A stretch of DNA of 64,000 nucleotides. Source: PALSA-607 sp963737705 (GTDB taxonomy: Bacteria > Actinomycetota > Actinomycetes > Acidothermales > Acidothermaceae). The translations under genes were made by a program, and so were the position numbers. The notes beneath the pieces were generated by a model. It was not told the origin of the DNA and made no database searches. It was given only the letters and a program-made list of their open reading frames with translations. The stretch is taken from contig CAVTTP010000004.1 of the NCBI GenBank assembly GCA_963737705.1, positions 124,001 through 188,000 on the forward strand, written 5' to 3'. Shown piece by piece: positions 26,658 to 35,595 of this stretch (positions are counted from its first letter, which is position 1; each line of letters begins with the position of its first letter).

Positions 26658-28217
26658 ATGGCGCTCGCGCGTGCGTGGTCGGTCGCCCTTGCTGGCGTGC
26701 AGGGAACGGTGGTGGAGGTCGAAGCCGATCTCGCACCCGGGCTTCCGGGCCTGACGATCATCGGCTTGCCCGACGCCGCGCTGTCGGAGTCTCGCGACCG
26801 GGTGCGCGCCGCGGTGCTCAACTCAGGCGAGCCCTGGCCGCAACGCCGCATCACGCTGGGGTTGTCGCCGGCCACGTTGCCCAAGCATGGCAGCGGGTTC
26901 GACATATCCATGGCTGTTGCCGTGTTGTCGGCGGCCGGCGGGTTGCCAACGCAGGCATTGGAGCGGGTGGTGTTCTTCGGAGAACTCGGTCTTGACGGTC
27001 GGGTGCGCCCGATTCGTGGGGTGTTGCCGGCAGCGATGGCGGCTTCGGCGGCTGGATTTACCCGTGTCGTGGTGCCTGTCGCCAACGCGGCAGAGGCGGC
27101 ATTGGTGCCTGGCCTCGACGTCTGGCCGGTCGCGTCGTTGCGCGAACTCGTCGCTGCGCTGCGCAGCGGGCAGCGACCTGAGGCATTTCTCGATGAGCCA
27201 GCCGTCGAGGTGGCATCGCGCGACGCGGCATCGCCGGCTCGCGAGCACTTCGACGTTGAGCTGGATCTGTCCGACGTTCTCGGTCAACCATCGGGCCGGC
27301 GAGCCGTGGAGGTCGCCGCCGCTGGCGGCCATCACGCGCTGCTGCTCGGTGACCCGGGCACCGGCAAGACGATGCTTGCTGCTCGCTTGCCAGGTCTGTT
27401 GCCGGAACTCGATCGGGCGGCGGCGCTCGAGGTCACTGCTGTGCACTCGATCGCGGGCGTGCTGCCGGCGGACTGCCCGCTGGTGACGCGACCCCCGTTT
27501 CGCGATCCGCACCATACGACGTCGGTCGCCGCGCTCGTCGGAGGTGGCAGCGGGATGGCACGTCCCGGTGTTGCTTCGTTGGCGCACCACGGGGTGCTCT
27601 TTTTGGACGAGGCACCCGAGTTCGCGTCCGGCGTGCTCGATGCCTTGCGCCAGCCGCTCGAATCCGGACACGTAACAATCGCCCGATCTGGAGGCATCGC
27701 GCGCTATCCGGCACGTTTCCTGCTGGTGCTCGCGGCCAACCCGTGCGGCTGCTCGACCTCGAGCGCGTCGACGGGCTCATGTACGTGCACATCGTTGATC
27801 CGACGGCGATATCTCAACCGGCTGTCTGGTCCGCTGCTTGACCGCGTCGATCTTCAGGTGCGAATGGATCCGGTCAGCCGTACCGAGTTGATGGCCGACC
27901 GCGCGTACGTCGAACAAAGCTCGACTGTCGCGGCGCGGGTTCTGGTCGCGAGATCGAGAGCCACCGAACGTCTAGCCGGTAGTCCGTGGCGAACGAACAG
28001 CGACGTGCCCGGCCGTGAATTGCGCGACAGGTGGGCACCCGCCCGCACCGCGCTGGCTGCTGCTGAACGCGCACTCGATGCTGGCCGGTTGTCCGCGCGC
28101 GGCCTGGACCGCGTGCTACGGGTCGCGTGGACGCTCGCCGACCTTGCTGACCGCACCCGACCCACTGCCGACGACATCGACGAGGCGCTGTACCTGCGTA
28201 CGGGTGTGGCCGCATGA
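26658..28217 (+). CDS. comM: YifB/ComM family magnesium-chelatase-like AAA ATPase
   Basis: 519 residues from an ATG at 26658 (MALARAWSVALAGVQGTVVE), 13 nt after yraN. ComM is a hexameric helicase promoting branch migration during natural transformation. An N-terminal Lon-like domain (GLPDAALSESRDRVRAAVLN, then FDISMAVAVLSAAGG) precedes the AAA module with Walker A LLGDPGTGKTMLAARLPG and Walker B VLFLDEAPEF. The PFRDPHHTTSVAALVGGGS signature and a Mg-chelatase C-terminal domain complete it. Overlaps dprA by 4 nt, forming a competence-related pair. Confidence 0.94.
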   Translation: MALARAWSVALAGVQGTVVEVEADLAPGLPGLTIIGLPDAALSESRDRVRAAVLNSGEPWPQRRITLGLSPATLPKHGSGFDISMAVAVLSAAGGLPTQALERVVFFGELGLDGRVRPIRGVLPAAMAASAAGFTRVVVPVANAAEAALVPGLDVWPVASLRELVAALRSGQRPEAFLDEPAVEVASRDAASPAREHFDVELDLSDVLGQPSGRRAVEVAAAGGHHALLLGDPGTGKTMLAARLPGLLPELDRAAALEVTAVHSIAGVLPADCPLVTRPPFRDPHHTTSVAALVGGGSGMARPGVASLAHHGVLFLDEAPEFASGVLDALRQPLESGHVTIARSGGIARYPARFLLVLAANPCGCSTSSASTGSCTCTSLIRRRYLNRLSGPLLDRVDLQVRMDPVSRTELMADRAYVEQSSTVAARVLVARSRATERLAGSPWRTNSDVPGRELRDRWAPARTALAAAERALDAGRLSARGLDRVLRVAWTLADLADRTRPTADDIDEALYLRTGVAA

Positions 28218-29386
28218 CTGACGAGCCGGTGCAGCAGGCCGCTGCGAACATCTCGGCGCAGTCGGGCAACCACGATGACCGCATCGCTCGGCTGCTCCTC
28301 GGTCGCATTGGCGAGCCCGGTGATATCGCGTTGGCGAAGGCCATCGACGACCTCGGCGCGGTCGCGACGGTGCAGCGACTGCGCGCAGGCACGCTGACCC
28401 ACCGAGGGCTGGTGAACCTGCGCGCTCGCCTCGATGTCGCCCGTCCAGATCGCGATCTCTTCGCCGGTGCGTCGGTCGGCGCGCGCTTTGTCATCCCGGG
28501 CGACGAAGAGTGGCCTGATCAGGTCAATGACCTCGTGCGGCTAGGGCGTCGCGATGCCAGCGTGCCGCTCGGGCTTTGGGTCCGCGGACCGCTCGATCTT
28601 CGGGTCGCGTGCCAGCGGTCAGTGGCCGTTGTGGGTGCTCGAGCGTCAACCGCGTATGGCGACTACGTGGCGAGCGAGTTCGGCATCGGCCTCGCCGAGC
28701 GGAACTGGACTGTGGTCTCGGGCGGCGCGTTCGGTATCGACGGCGCCGCACATCGTGGCGCTCTCGCGGGCGACGGACCGACCGTGGCAGTACTCGCCTG
28801 CGGCGTTGATGTTGCGTATCCGCGCGCGCACGCGGCACTGATCGACAGGATCGCGCAGACCGGGCTCGTGGTCAGCGAGTGGCCACCGGGGTGCGCTCCG
28901 ATGCGCTATCGGTTCCTGGTCCGCAACCGCGTCATCGCTGCGCTGACGCTCGGCACCGTCGTCGTCGAAGCAGCGATCCGTAGCGGCGCTCTGAGCACCG
29001 CGAACAGAGCCCGTGAACTCGACCGGCACATCATGGCGGTGCCCGGGCCCATCACTTCGACAATGTCAAAGGGCACCAACCAGCTGTTGCGCGAGCCCGA
29101 CGTCGTGTGCGTCACGAGTGTCGCCGACGTGATCGACCTCGTGGGGCGGATGGGCTCAGATCTCGCTCCGCAGTTGATGATGCCGGTCGACCCGCGCGAC
29201 GACCTCGATGACGTGTCGAGGCGGGTGCTCGAGTCGGTGCCCGTGCGACGGGCAGTTGGCCCCGCGAGCATTGCCGTGACTGCGGGGATTGCGCCTCAGC
29301 AGGTCCTGCGGTGTCTTGGCGGCTTGGCCGCCCGCGGTTTCGTCGAACGGGTCGACGCCGGCTGGCGGCTGCGGCGCGACACCTAG
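28214..29386 (+). CDS. dprA: DNA-processing protein DprA
   Basis: 390 residues. DprA loads RecA on incoming single-stranded DNA. The Rossmann-like core has SVAVVGARASTAYGDYVASE, then NWTVVSGGAFGIDGAAHRGA (the SGGAxGID signature) and YRFLVRNRVIAALTLGTVVV. A C-terminal winged-helix-like domain (about 315-390, VAVTAGIAPQQVLRCLGGL in part) follows. ATGA overlap with comM. An N-terminal region of about 100 residues holds a SAM-like segment (LAKAIDDLGAVATVQRLRAG). Confidence 0.94.
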   Translation: MTDEPVQQAAANISAQSGNHDDRIARLLLGRIGEPGDIALAKAIDDLGAVATVQRLRAGTLTHRGLVNLRARLDVARPDRDLFAGASVGARFVIPGDEEWPDQVNDLVRLGRRDASVPLGLWVRGPLDLRVACQRSVAVVGARASTAYGDYVASEFGIGLAERNWTVVSGGAFGIDGAAHRGALAGDGPTVAVLACGVDVAYPRAHAALIDRIAQTGLVVSEWPPGCAPMRYRFLVRNRVIAALTLGTVVVEAAIRSGALSTANRARELDRHIMAVPGPITSTMSKGTNQLLREPDVVCVTSVADVIDLVGRMGSDLAPQLMMPVDPRDDLDDVSRRVLESVPVRRAVGPASIAVTAGIAPQQVLRCLGGLAARGFVERVDAGWRLRRDT

Positions 29387-29509
29387 TCCTTCACCCGCGG
29401 TCTTCACCCGCCCAGTCGTTCGCCGTCGGTACGAGGGTTCGGCCGCCACCTTCGGCGCGTCCGGTTGTCGGTGCTTGACCCGGCGGCTGTGGCCAGCGAC
29501 GGTGCAGAG

Positions 29510-30481
29510 ATGGGCGTGCAGGTGGGGATCGACGAACATGCCGCGCTCGCCCTCGGTCCCGAGCCACCTGACGCGCCTGATGCGCCTGACGTTCTGGCGG
29601 CCTTCGTGCGGCACCTCCGGCTGGAGCGCGGACTGTCCGAACACACGATCCGGGCATATACCGCCGACATCGGGAGTTTGCTAGACCATGCGGACCGGAT
29701 GGGCAGATCACTCGTGGGCGATCTCGACATCGGGGTCTTGCGCAGCTGGCTGGCCAAGCTGACCACCACCGGCAAGGCGAGAACGACGATCGCCAGGCAC
29801 GCGGCCTCCGCCCGAGTTTTTACCGCGTTCTGCGCGCGACGCGGCTGGCTGACACCAGACCCCGGCTTGATCCTGGCCACCCCGAAGGCTCAGCGGCTCT
29901 TGCCAGGTGTGCTGTCGCAGGCCCAAGCAGTAGCCCTACTTGATACCCCTGCTGACGCCTCGGACGAAGTTAACCCCGAGCAATTGCGTGACGATGCGGT
30001 ACTCGAACTTCTCTACGCCACGGGCATTCGGGTGGGTGAGCTGGTGGGACTAGACGTCGACGACATCGACCAGGCGCGCCATGTCGTCCGGGTGCTCGGC
30101 AAGGGCAACAAGCAGCGGACCGTGCCCCTCGGCGTCCCGGCCGTCAAGGCAGTTGAGCGATGGCATCGGGCCGGCCGACCGGCCCTGGTGACAGCCGACA
30201 GCGGGCCTGCGCTCTTCCTCGGCGCCCGTGGCCGTCGCCTCGATCAGCGCGCCGTTCGTCGAATGGTGCACGCCCGGATCGCGTTGGTTCCGGACGCACC
30301 GGACATCGGCCCGCACGGACTTCGACACAGCGCGGCCACCCATCTTCTTGAGGGTGGCGCTGACCTAAGAACCGTTCAGGAGATACTTGGTCACGCTACG
30401 CTCGCAACAACACAGGTCTATACGCACGTTTCCGTCGAGCGACTGAGGGCTACTTATGACCGCGCGCACCCCAGAGCCTGA
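29510..30481 (+). CDS. xerC: tyrosine recombinase XerC
   Basis: About 323 residues from an ATG at 29510; an in-frame TTG at 29465 or GTG at 29471 would lengthen it, and no start has a strong ribosome-binding site. XerC resolves chromosome dimers at dif with XerD. The N-terminal SAM-like domain begins LAAFVRHLRLERGLSEHTIR. Catalytic residues are visible: Arg in TGIRVGELVGLD, Lys in GKGNKQRTVPL, HxxR in HGLRHSAATHLLEGG, and His and Tyr in LGHATLATTQVYTHVS. A Pro-Asp-Ala repeat near the start comes from a 9-bp tandem repeat. Overlaps whiG by 26 nt. Confidence 0.92.
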   Translation: MGVQVGIDEHAALALGPEPPDAPDAPDVLAAFVRHLRLERGLSEHTIRAYTADIGSLLDHADRMGRSLVGDLDIGVLRSWLAKLTTTGKARTTIARHAASARVFTAFCARRGWLTPDPGLILATPKAQRLLPGVLSQAQAVALLDTPADASDEVNPEQLRDDAVLELLYATGIRVGELVGLDVDDIDQARHVVRVLGKGNKQRTVPLGVPAVKAVERWHRAGRPALVTADSGPALFLGARGRRLDQRAVRRMVHARIALVPDAPDIGPHGLRHSAATHLLEGGADLRTVQEILGHATLATTQVYTHVSVERLRATYDRAHPRA

Positions 30482-31307
30482 GCGCTCGGGCGTGCTAGCC
30501 CCGGCAGCACCCGAAGAAGATCCCGCAGTCGCCAAGCTGAACGCCGAGGCGGCCCTGCGCGAGTTGTGGATCGAGTTCAAGGCGAGCGGTGAGAGCCGGC
30601 TCCGTGAGCGGCTGATCCTGCACTACTCACCGCTGGTCAAGTACGTCGCCGGCCGGGTTGGCGTTGGGTTGCCGCCCAACATCGAGCAGGCCGACCTCGT
30701 CTCCTATGGCATCTTCGGGCTCATCGACGCGATCGAGAAGTTCGACCTCGAGCGGGCCATCAAGTTCGAGACCTACGCGATCAGCCGCATCAAGGGCGCG
30801 ATCATCGACGAGTTGCGCGCGATCGACTGGATCCCGCGGTCGGTCCGCTACAAGGCCCGAGAGGTCGAGAAGGCCTACGCGGCGCTCGAAGCGAAACTGC
30901 ACCGCACCCCGACGGAGTCGGAGGTCGCCGGCGAGCTCGGGATCAGCCTCGACGAGCTGCACACGATCTTCAGCCAGGTCTCGTTCGTCAACGTCATCGC
31001 GCTCGACGAGTTGCTGAACGTGGGCGGCGAGCGCGGCGACAAGCTGTCACTGGTTGACACCCTCGAAGACACCCGTGCCGAAGACCCGGTCGAGGTCTTC
31101 GAGACCGAGGAGACCAAGTACCTGCTGTCGCGGGCAATCAACACGTTGCCAGAGCGCGAGAAGATCGTCGTGACCTTGTACTACTACGAGGGCCTGACGC
31201 TGGCTGAGATCGGCCAGGTGCTCGGCGTCACGGAGAGCCGCATCTGTCAGATGCACACGAAGGCCGTTCTCCAGCTGCGCGCCAAGCTCGCCGAGCAATC
31301 CGCCTAG
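30456..31307 (+). CDS. whiG: FliA/WhiG family RNA polymerase sigma factor
   Basis: 283 residues with sigma-70 regions 2, 3 and 4 in order: ALRELWIEFKASGESRLRER, LVKYVAGRVGVGLPPNIEQ, DLVSYGIFGLIDAIEKFD, then AIKFETYAISRIKGAIIDEL and DWIPRSVRYKAREVEKAY. The C-terminal helix-turn-helix is LTLAEIGQVLGVTESRICQ. WhiG controls sporulation in Streptomyces; FliA controls flagella. No flagellar genes lie here, and the position between xerC and rpsB matches WhiG of sporulating actinomycetes. It is co-transcribed with xerC judging by the 26-nt overlap. Confidence 0.92.
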   Translation: MTARTPEPERSGVLAPAAPEEDPAVAKLNAEAALRELWIEFKASGESRLRERLILHYSPLVKYVAGRVGVGLPPNIEQADLVSYGIFGLIDAIEKFDLERAIKFETYAISRIKGAIIDELRAIDWIPRSVRYKAREVEKAYAALEAKLHRTPTESEVAGELGISLDELHTIFSQVSFVNVIALDELLNVGGERGDKLSLVDTLEDTRAEDPVEVFETEETKYLLSRAINTLPEREKIVVTLYYYEGLTLAEIGQVLGVTESRICQMHTKAVLQLRAKLAEQSA

Positions 31308-31312
31308 CTGGA

Positions 31313-31339
31313 GCCCGGCCAGCTGCACCTTTGCCGGGC
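31313..31339. terminator. candidate terminator hairpin between whiG and the M23 gene
   Basis: GCCCGGC at 31313-31319 and GCCGGGC at 31333-31339 form a 7-bp GC stem with a 13-nt loop, in the 40-nt gap between two convergent genes. There is no U-run, as is common in high-GC genomes. Confidence 0.45.
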
Positions 31340-31347
31340 CCTCCTGC

Positions 31348-31860
31348 CTAACCTCTCCAAATCGGCAACAGCCTGACTCGTGGCGCGGGTAGCAAACCCA
31401 TCGGATCGACGTAGCGATCTGACTCCAGCGCGCCCCAATGCAGGCAGCTTCCGGGTGGCCCGCAGGCGTCGGCTGCGGCAGACACGTATCCGATGACTTG
31501 ACCGGCCACCACGCTGTCGCCTGCGCGGACGACGGGATCGACCGGCTCGTAGGTGGTGCGCAGGCTGCCGTCGCGTATCGAGATCACGCCGCGACCCGCG
31601 AGCAACCCGGCGTAGATCACCAAGCCAGCGGTCGCGGAGTGCACCTGCTCACTGACGTGGGCGACCAGGTCGACGCCACGGTTGCCAGCGGCCCAAGGGT
31701 GCAGCGGCGGGTCGAATGACCGGAGGACCTTAAGGGGCGCCGGTAACGGCGGCCGGAGCGCAGCGCTGGCTCCGGGCGGTTGGGCGGCTGCTGTCACGCC
31801 AGAGCGGACGCCTAGCAGCGCGGTGCCCAGGGTCAGCCAGGAAACGATCCACTTCGTCAT
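31348..31860 (-). CDS. secreted M23 (LytM)-like protein with an altered metal site
   Basis: 170 residues with a signal-like N-terminus (MTKWIVSWLTLGTALLGVRS). The LytM/M23 fold is recognisable in GVDLVAHVSEQVHSATAGLV, YAGLLAGRGVISIRDGSLRT and CLHWGALESDRYVDPMGLLP. In related actinobacterial proteins the motif reads HRGVDL, with His as first zinc ligand; here it is NRGVDL (Asn60, Asp64 retained). The final Leu-His-Trp-Gly His is kept. The enzyme may be inactive and act as a regulator or binding partner in cell-wall remodelling, as some LytM factors do. Convergent to whiG. Confidence 0.85.
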   Translation of the reverse strand: MTKWIVSWLTLGTALLGVRSGVTAAAQPPGASAALRPPLPAPLKVLRSFDPPLHPWAAGNRGVDLVAHVSEQVHSATAGLVIYAGLLAGRGVISIRDGSLRTTYEPVDPVVRAGDSVVAGQVIGYVSAAADACGPPGSCLHWGALESDRYVDPMGLLPAPRVRLLPIWRG

Positions 31861-32206
31861 GTCCCGATCGTGCTCGTCGGCAATGGTTGGTGGCTTTCCA
31901 CGCGGCGATCAGTGGACGCATCTGCACGCCTGTGGACGACGGATTGGTCACGCTCCGCGACGCTCGCGTAGACTGCTCATCGAGGTCAGGCTCGCCTGAC
32001 TTACATCGCACGTCCTAACCACCGGCCCCGCTGCTTCACGACGGGCAGGGTCGGCCGCCACTCGGTGCCTTCGATCTCCGATCGAGGTGTCACGGCGACC
32101 AGGGCGTCAGGCGTGGCCGCCGACCGGCGTCCGCGAAGAACCGAGGATCGACGCCCGGCGACATCCGCGACTGCGCGATGTGGGGTGTCAGAAGGAGTAC
32201 GCGGCC
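31861..32206. other. divergent promoter and leader region, M23 gene / rpsB
   Basis: 346 nt without a gene. A possible plus-strand promoter is TTGGTC (31944-31949) and TAGACT (31969-31974) with 19-nt spacing, slightly long. Next to it is an inverted repeat at 31985-32000. Before rpsB is AAGGAG at 32192-32197. The remaining 190 nt form an untranslated leader in which S2 autoregulation would be expected, but I could not identify a fold. Confidence 0.5.
31981..31999 (+). promoter_or_regulatory. candidate DtxR/IdeR-like operator at the rpsB promoter
   Basis: GAGGTCAGGCTCGCCTGAC contains a perfect 7-bp inverted repeat with a 2-nt centre. Aligned with the iron-repressor consensus TTAGGTTAGGCTCACCTAA, the 19 bases from 31981 to 31999 match at 14 positions. 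It lies just after the TAGACT box. Function is unproven; a ribosomal or cell-wall gene is an unusual target. Confidence 0.3.
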
Positions 32207-33202
32207 ATGGCCGTCGTCACCATGAAAGAGCTGCTCGCGAGCGGCGTCCATTTCGGGCATCAGACCCGGCGCTGGAACCCGAAGATGAAGCGATTCATCT
32301 TCACCGAGCGCAACGGCATCTACATCATCGACCTTCAGCAGTCGCTGACCTACATCGACCGCGCGTACGAGTTCGTCAAGGACACCGTGGCGCACGGCGG
32401 CTCGGTGTTGTTCGTCGGCACCAAGAAGCAGGCGCAGGAGGCCGTGGCCGAGCAGGCCACCCGGGTGGGCATGCCCTACGTCAACCAGCGCTGGCTCGGC
32501 GGCATGCTGACCAACTTCCAGACAGTCTTCAAGCGTCTTCAGCGGCTCAAGGAACTTGAGATCCTCGAGCAGGGCGGCGCGAGCTACGGCCAGCGCACCA
32601 AGAAGGAAGCACTGGTCCTGCAGCGCGAGAAGGACAAGCTGCTCAAGACCCTGGGCGGCATCCGCGAGATGTCGCGCGTGCCGAGCGCGGTCTGGATCGT
32701 CGACACCAAGAAGGAGCACATCGCCGTCGGCGAGGCCCGCAAGCTGGGCATCCCGGTCGTCGCGATCCTCGACACCAACTGTGACCCTGACGAAGTCGAC
32801 TACAAGATCCCCGGCAATGACGACGCGATCCGTTCGGTCGCACTGCTCACCAGAGTGGTCGCCGACGCGGTTGCCGAAGGTTTGATGGCACGCGTGGCCG
32901 CACGGGTCGGGGACGCCAAGCCGGACGTCGACGCTGGCAGTGAACTCGGTGGTGGCGAACCGCTCGCCGACTGGGAGCGCGAGCTCCTGGTCCGTAACAC
33001 CGCCGCGGCCGACGCTGCTGCGGAAGCGGCCGCCGGCACCGAGGCTCCTGCCACCACCGAGGCAGCGGCGGACACCGCACCGGCAGACGCGGCACCCGCA
33101 GCAGCGGCGCCGGCAGCGGCGACAACGGCAGAAGCGGCACCCCCGGCAGCCACCGCGGCCCCTGCTGCAGATGAAGCTGCCGCACCCGCGGCCGACGCCT
33201 AA
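32207..33202 (+). CDS. rpsB: 30S ribosomal protein S2
   Basis: 331 residues from an ATG at 32207 preceded by AAGGAG (9-nt spacing); longer frames upstream are rejected. It starts MAVVTMKELLASGVHFGHQT with the S2 signatures RWNPKMKRFIFTERNGIYI and YVNQRWLGGMLTNFQTV. The conserved core ends near residue 260; the last 70 or so residues are an Ala/Pro/Thr-rich low-complexity tail, longer than usual. Followed by tsf, the universal arrangement. Confidence 0.97.
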   Translation: MAVVTMKELLASGVHFGHQTRRWNPKMKRFIFTERNGIYIIDLQQSLTYIDRAYEFVKDTVAHGGSVLFVGTKKQAQEAVAEQATRVGMPYVNQRWLGGMLTNFQTVFKRLQRLKELEILEQGGASYGQRTKKEALVLQREKDKLLKTLGGIREMSRVPSAVWIVDTKKEHIAVGEARKLGIPVVAILDTNCDPDEVDYKIPGNDDAIRSVALLTRVVADAVAEGLMARVAARVGDAKPDVDAGSELGGGEPLADWERELLVRNTAAADAAAEAAAGTEAPATTEAAADTAPADAAPAAAAPAAATTAEAAPPAATAAPAADEAAAPAADA

Positions 33203-33252
33203 GACTGAACCACTACTAGCGATACACCGACCTGAAGGACGTTAAAGCGATC

Positions 33253-34086
33253 ATGGCGAACTACACCACGGCCGACGTCAAGCGGCTTCGTGAGCTCACC
33301 GCCGCCGGCATGATGGACTGCAAGAAGGCTCTCGACGAGACCGACGGCGACTTCGACAAGGCCGTCGAGTTGCTGCGCATCAAGGGTGCAAAGGACGTCG
33401 GCAAGCGAGCCGAACGCACCACCCAGAACGGTCTCATCGCCGCACAGGCAAGCGGCAATTCGGGCGTGATCATCGAGCTCAAGTGCGAGACCGACTTCGT
33501 CGCCAAGGGTGACCGGTTCCAGCAGCTTGGCGCCGCACTCGTGAAGGCGTTCGTCGACTCGGACGCCACCGACCCGGCCGGCCTGCTCGACGTCGTGGTC
33601 GACGGTCGCAAGGTCAGCGAGCTGATCGACGAGAACAGCGCGGCGCTCGGCGAGAAGATCGAGCTCGGCCGGGTTGCGAAGTTCACCGGCGGCGGCCACG
33701 TCGTGAGCTACCTGCACAAGACGAGTCCCGACCTGCCGCCACAACTCGGCGTCCTGATTGAACTCGACAGCGAGCACCCCGAGGTCGGCAAGGACGTCGC
33801 TCAGCACATCGCGGCCTTCTCGCCGTCGTACCTGAACCGTGACGAGATCCCGGCGGACGTCGTCGAGAACGAGCGCCGCATTGCCGAGGCGACTGCCCGT
33901 GAAGAGGGCAAGCCTGAGGCTGCGCTCCCCAAGATCGTCGAGGGTCGGGTGAGCGGCTTCTACAAGGACGCCGTGCTGATCGAGCAGGCGTTTGCCAAGG
34001 ACAGCAAGAAGTCGGTCAAGCAGGTTCTCGACGAGGCGGGCGTTCAGGCAGTGCGGTTCGTGAGGTTTCGCGTCGGGCAATCCTGA
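33253..34086 (+). CDS. tsf: elongation factor Ts
   Basis: 277 residues. EF-Ts recycles EF-Tu by nucleotide exchange. The N-terminal UBA-like domain is ADVKRLRELTAAGMMDCKKA, and the core has FVAKGDRFQQLGAALVKAFV and VGKDVAQHIAAFSP. The C-terminal segment is KIVEGRVSGFYKDAVLIEQ. All parts and the length are normal; 50 nt downstream of rpsB. Confidence 0.97.
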   Translation: MANYTTADVKRLRELTAAGMMDCKKALDETDGDFDKAVELLRIKGAKDVGKRAERTTQNGLIAAQASGNSGVIIELKCETDFVAKGDRFQQLGAALVKAFVDSDATDPAGLLDVVVDGRKVSELIDENSAALGEKIELGRVAKFTGGGHVVSYLHKTSPDLPPQLGVLIELDSEHPEVGKDVAQHIAAFSPSYLNRDEIPADVVENERRIAEATAREEGKPEAALPKIVEGRVSGFYKDAVLIEQAFAKDSKKSVKQVLDEAGVQAVRFVRFRVGQS

Positions 34087-34179
34087 GGCAGACTGCCGAG
34101 CAGTACGCAGGACGGACGTCGACCCAACGCAGGTGATCGATGGCGGCGAACACCCGCCATCGATGCCGGCTCACCGCAG

Positions 34180-34974
34180 ATGAGGGGCTCTGAGTTGACC
34201 AATCCTGACGAGGTCGAGTTCGGCGGAGTGGTAGCGCGCGGCGACGGCATCCAGCCGTATCTGGGTTATCAACGGGTCGTGCTCAAGTTGTCTGGAGAGG
34301 CGTTTGCGGGCGACGGCACGCTCGGCGTCGACCCCGATGTCGTCCTTTCGATCGCCCAGCAGATCGGTGTGGTTGTCGCCGAAGGCGTTCAGGTTGCGGT
34401 CGTCATCGGCGGCGGAAACTTCTTTCGTGGCGCCGAGCTTTCGGTGCGCGGCATGGACCGCGCCCGCTCCGACTACATGGGCATGCTCGGTACCGTCATG
34501 AACTGCCTCGCGCTGCAGGACTTTCTCGAGAAGCAGCACGTCGAGACGCGCGTGCAGACCGCTATCACGATGGGGCAGGTCGCCGAGCCGTACATCCCGC
34601 GCCGTGCGATCCGGCACCTGCAGAAGGGCCGCGTCGTCATCTTCGGCGCGGGGCTTGGTGCGCCATTCTTCTCGACCGACACGACGGCAGCCCAACGTGC
34701 GCTGGAGATCGGCGCCCAGGTCGTGTTGATGGCCAAGAGCGTCGACGGCGTCTACGACAGTGACCCCAAGACCAACCCGGACGCCGTCAGATTCGACACC
34801 TTGGACTACGACGAGGTCCTGGCGCGCGACCTGAAGTTCGCGGACGCGACGGCCATCAGCCTGTGTCGCGACAACGCGATGCCGATCCTGGTCTTCAACC
34901 TGCTCGAGGACGGCAACATCCGCAGGGCCGTGCACGGTGAGAAGATCGGAACGATGGTGACCGGCGCCCGCTGA
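34180..34974 (+). CDS. pyrH: uridylate kinase
   Basis: 264 residues. UMP kinase phosphorylates UMP to UDP. The core starts YQRVVLKLSGEAFAGDGTLG and includes VAVVIGGGNFFRGAEL, DYMGMLGTVMNCLALQDFLE and FGAGLGAPFFSTDTTAAQRA. Start taken at the ATG at 34180; an in-frame TTG at 34195 is preceded by GAGGGG and is possible. A 25-residue N-terminal extension precedes the kinase core. Conserved rpsB-tsf-pyrH-frr order. Confidence 0.96.
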   Translation: MRGSELTNPDEVEFGGVVARGDGIQPYLGYQRVVLKLSGEAFAGDGTLGVDPDVVLSIAQQIGVVVAEGVQVAVVIGGGNFFRGAELSVRGMDRARSDYMGMLGTVMNCLALQDFLEKQHVETRVQTAITMGQVAEPYIPRRAIRHLQKGRVVIFGAGLGAPFFSTDTTAAQRALEIGAQVVLMAKSVDGVYDSDPKTNPDAVRFDTLDYDEVLARDLKFADATAISLCRDNAMPILVFNLLEDGNIRRAVHGEKIGTMVTGAR

Positions 34975-35036
34975 TCGGCGTCCGGCATGGTCTTTGCGCA
35001 TGTGACCAGATGGTGCCTTTGTAGCAAGGAGCTCAG

Positions 35037-35594
35037 GTGATCGACGACACCCTCTTCGAAGCCGAAGAGAAGATGGACAAGGCCGTGAGCGTCGCCAAAG
35101 ACAGCTTCGCGGCGATCCGGACCGGCCGCGCCCACCCAGGGATGTTCGCGCGCGTCGTCGTGGAGTACTACGGGACGATCACGCCGCTGAACCAGCTCGC
35201 CGGCTTCACCGTCGCCGACGCCCGCATGATCGTCATCAGCCCCTACGACAAAAGCGCGCTGCGCGCGATTGAGAAGGCGATCCGCGACTCTGACCTCGGT
35301 GTGAACCCGACGGATGACGGCAACGTGATCCGCGTCAGCGTCCCGCAGCTCACCGAAGAACGCCGGCGCGACTACATCAAACTGGCGCGCACCGAGGCAG
35401 AGGACGCGAGGGTCTCGATCCGCAACATCCGCCGCCACGCCAAGGAGGCGCTCGACAAGCTCGAGAAGGGCGGCGAGGCCGGCGAGGACGACGTCCACCG
35501 TGCGGAGAAGGAACTCGACGAAATGACGCACCGCTATGTAGCGGCGATCGACGAAGTCCTGCGGCACAAGGAAGTCGAACTGCTAGAGGTCTGA
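35037..35594 (+). CDS. frr: ribosome recycling factor
   Basis: 185 residues from a GTG preceded by AAGGAG. RRF splits post-termination ribosomes with EF-G. The three-helix bundle and beta-barrel are recognisable: MIDDTLFEAEEKMDKAVSVA, FAAIRTGRAHPGMFARVVVE, YGTITPLNQLAGFTVADARM and VSIRNIRRHAKEALDKLEK. Normal family length; 1 nt before cdsA. Confidence 0.97.
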   Translation: MIDDTLFEAEEKMDKAVSVAKDSFAAIRTGRAHPGMFARVVVEYYGTITPLNQLAGFTVADARMIVISPYDKSALRAIEKAIRDSDLGVNPTDDGNVIRVSVPQLTEERRRDYIKLARTEAEDARVSIRNIRRHAKEALDKLEKGGEAGEDDVHRAEKELDEMTHRYVAAIDEVLRHKEVELLEV

Positions 35595-35595
35595 T

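Noticed and set aside
29465..29509. A TTG start for xerC
   Set aside because: There is no ribosome-binding site before it; the ATG at 29510 is at least as plausible and leaves the complete SAM-like domain. Kept only as an alternative.
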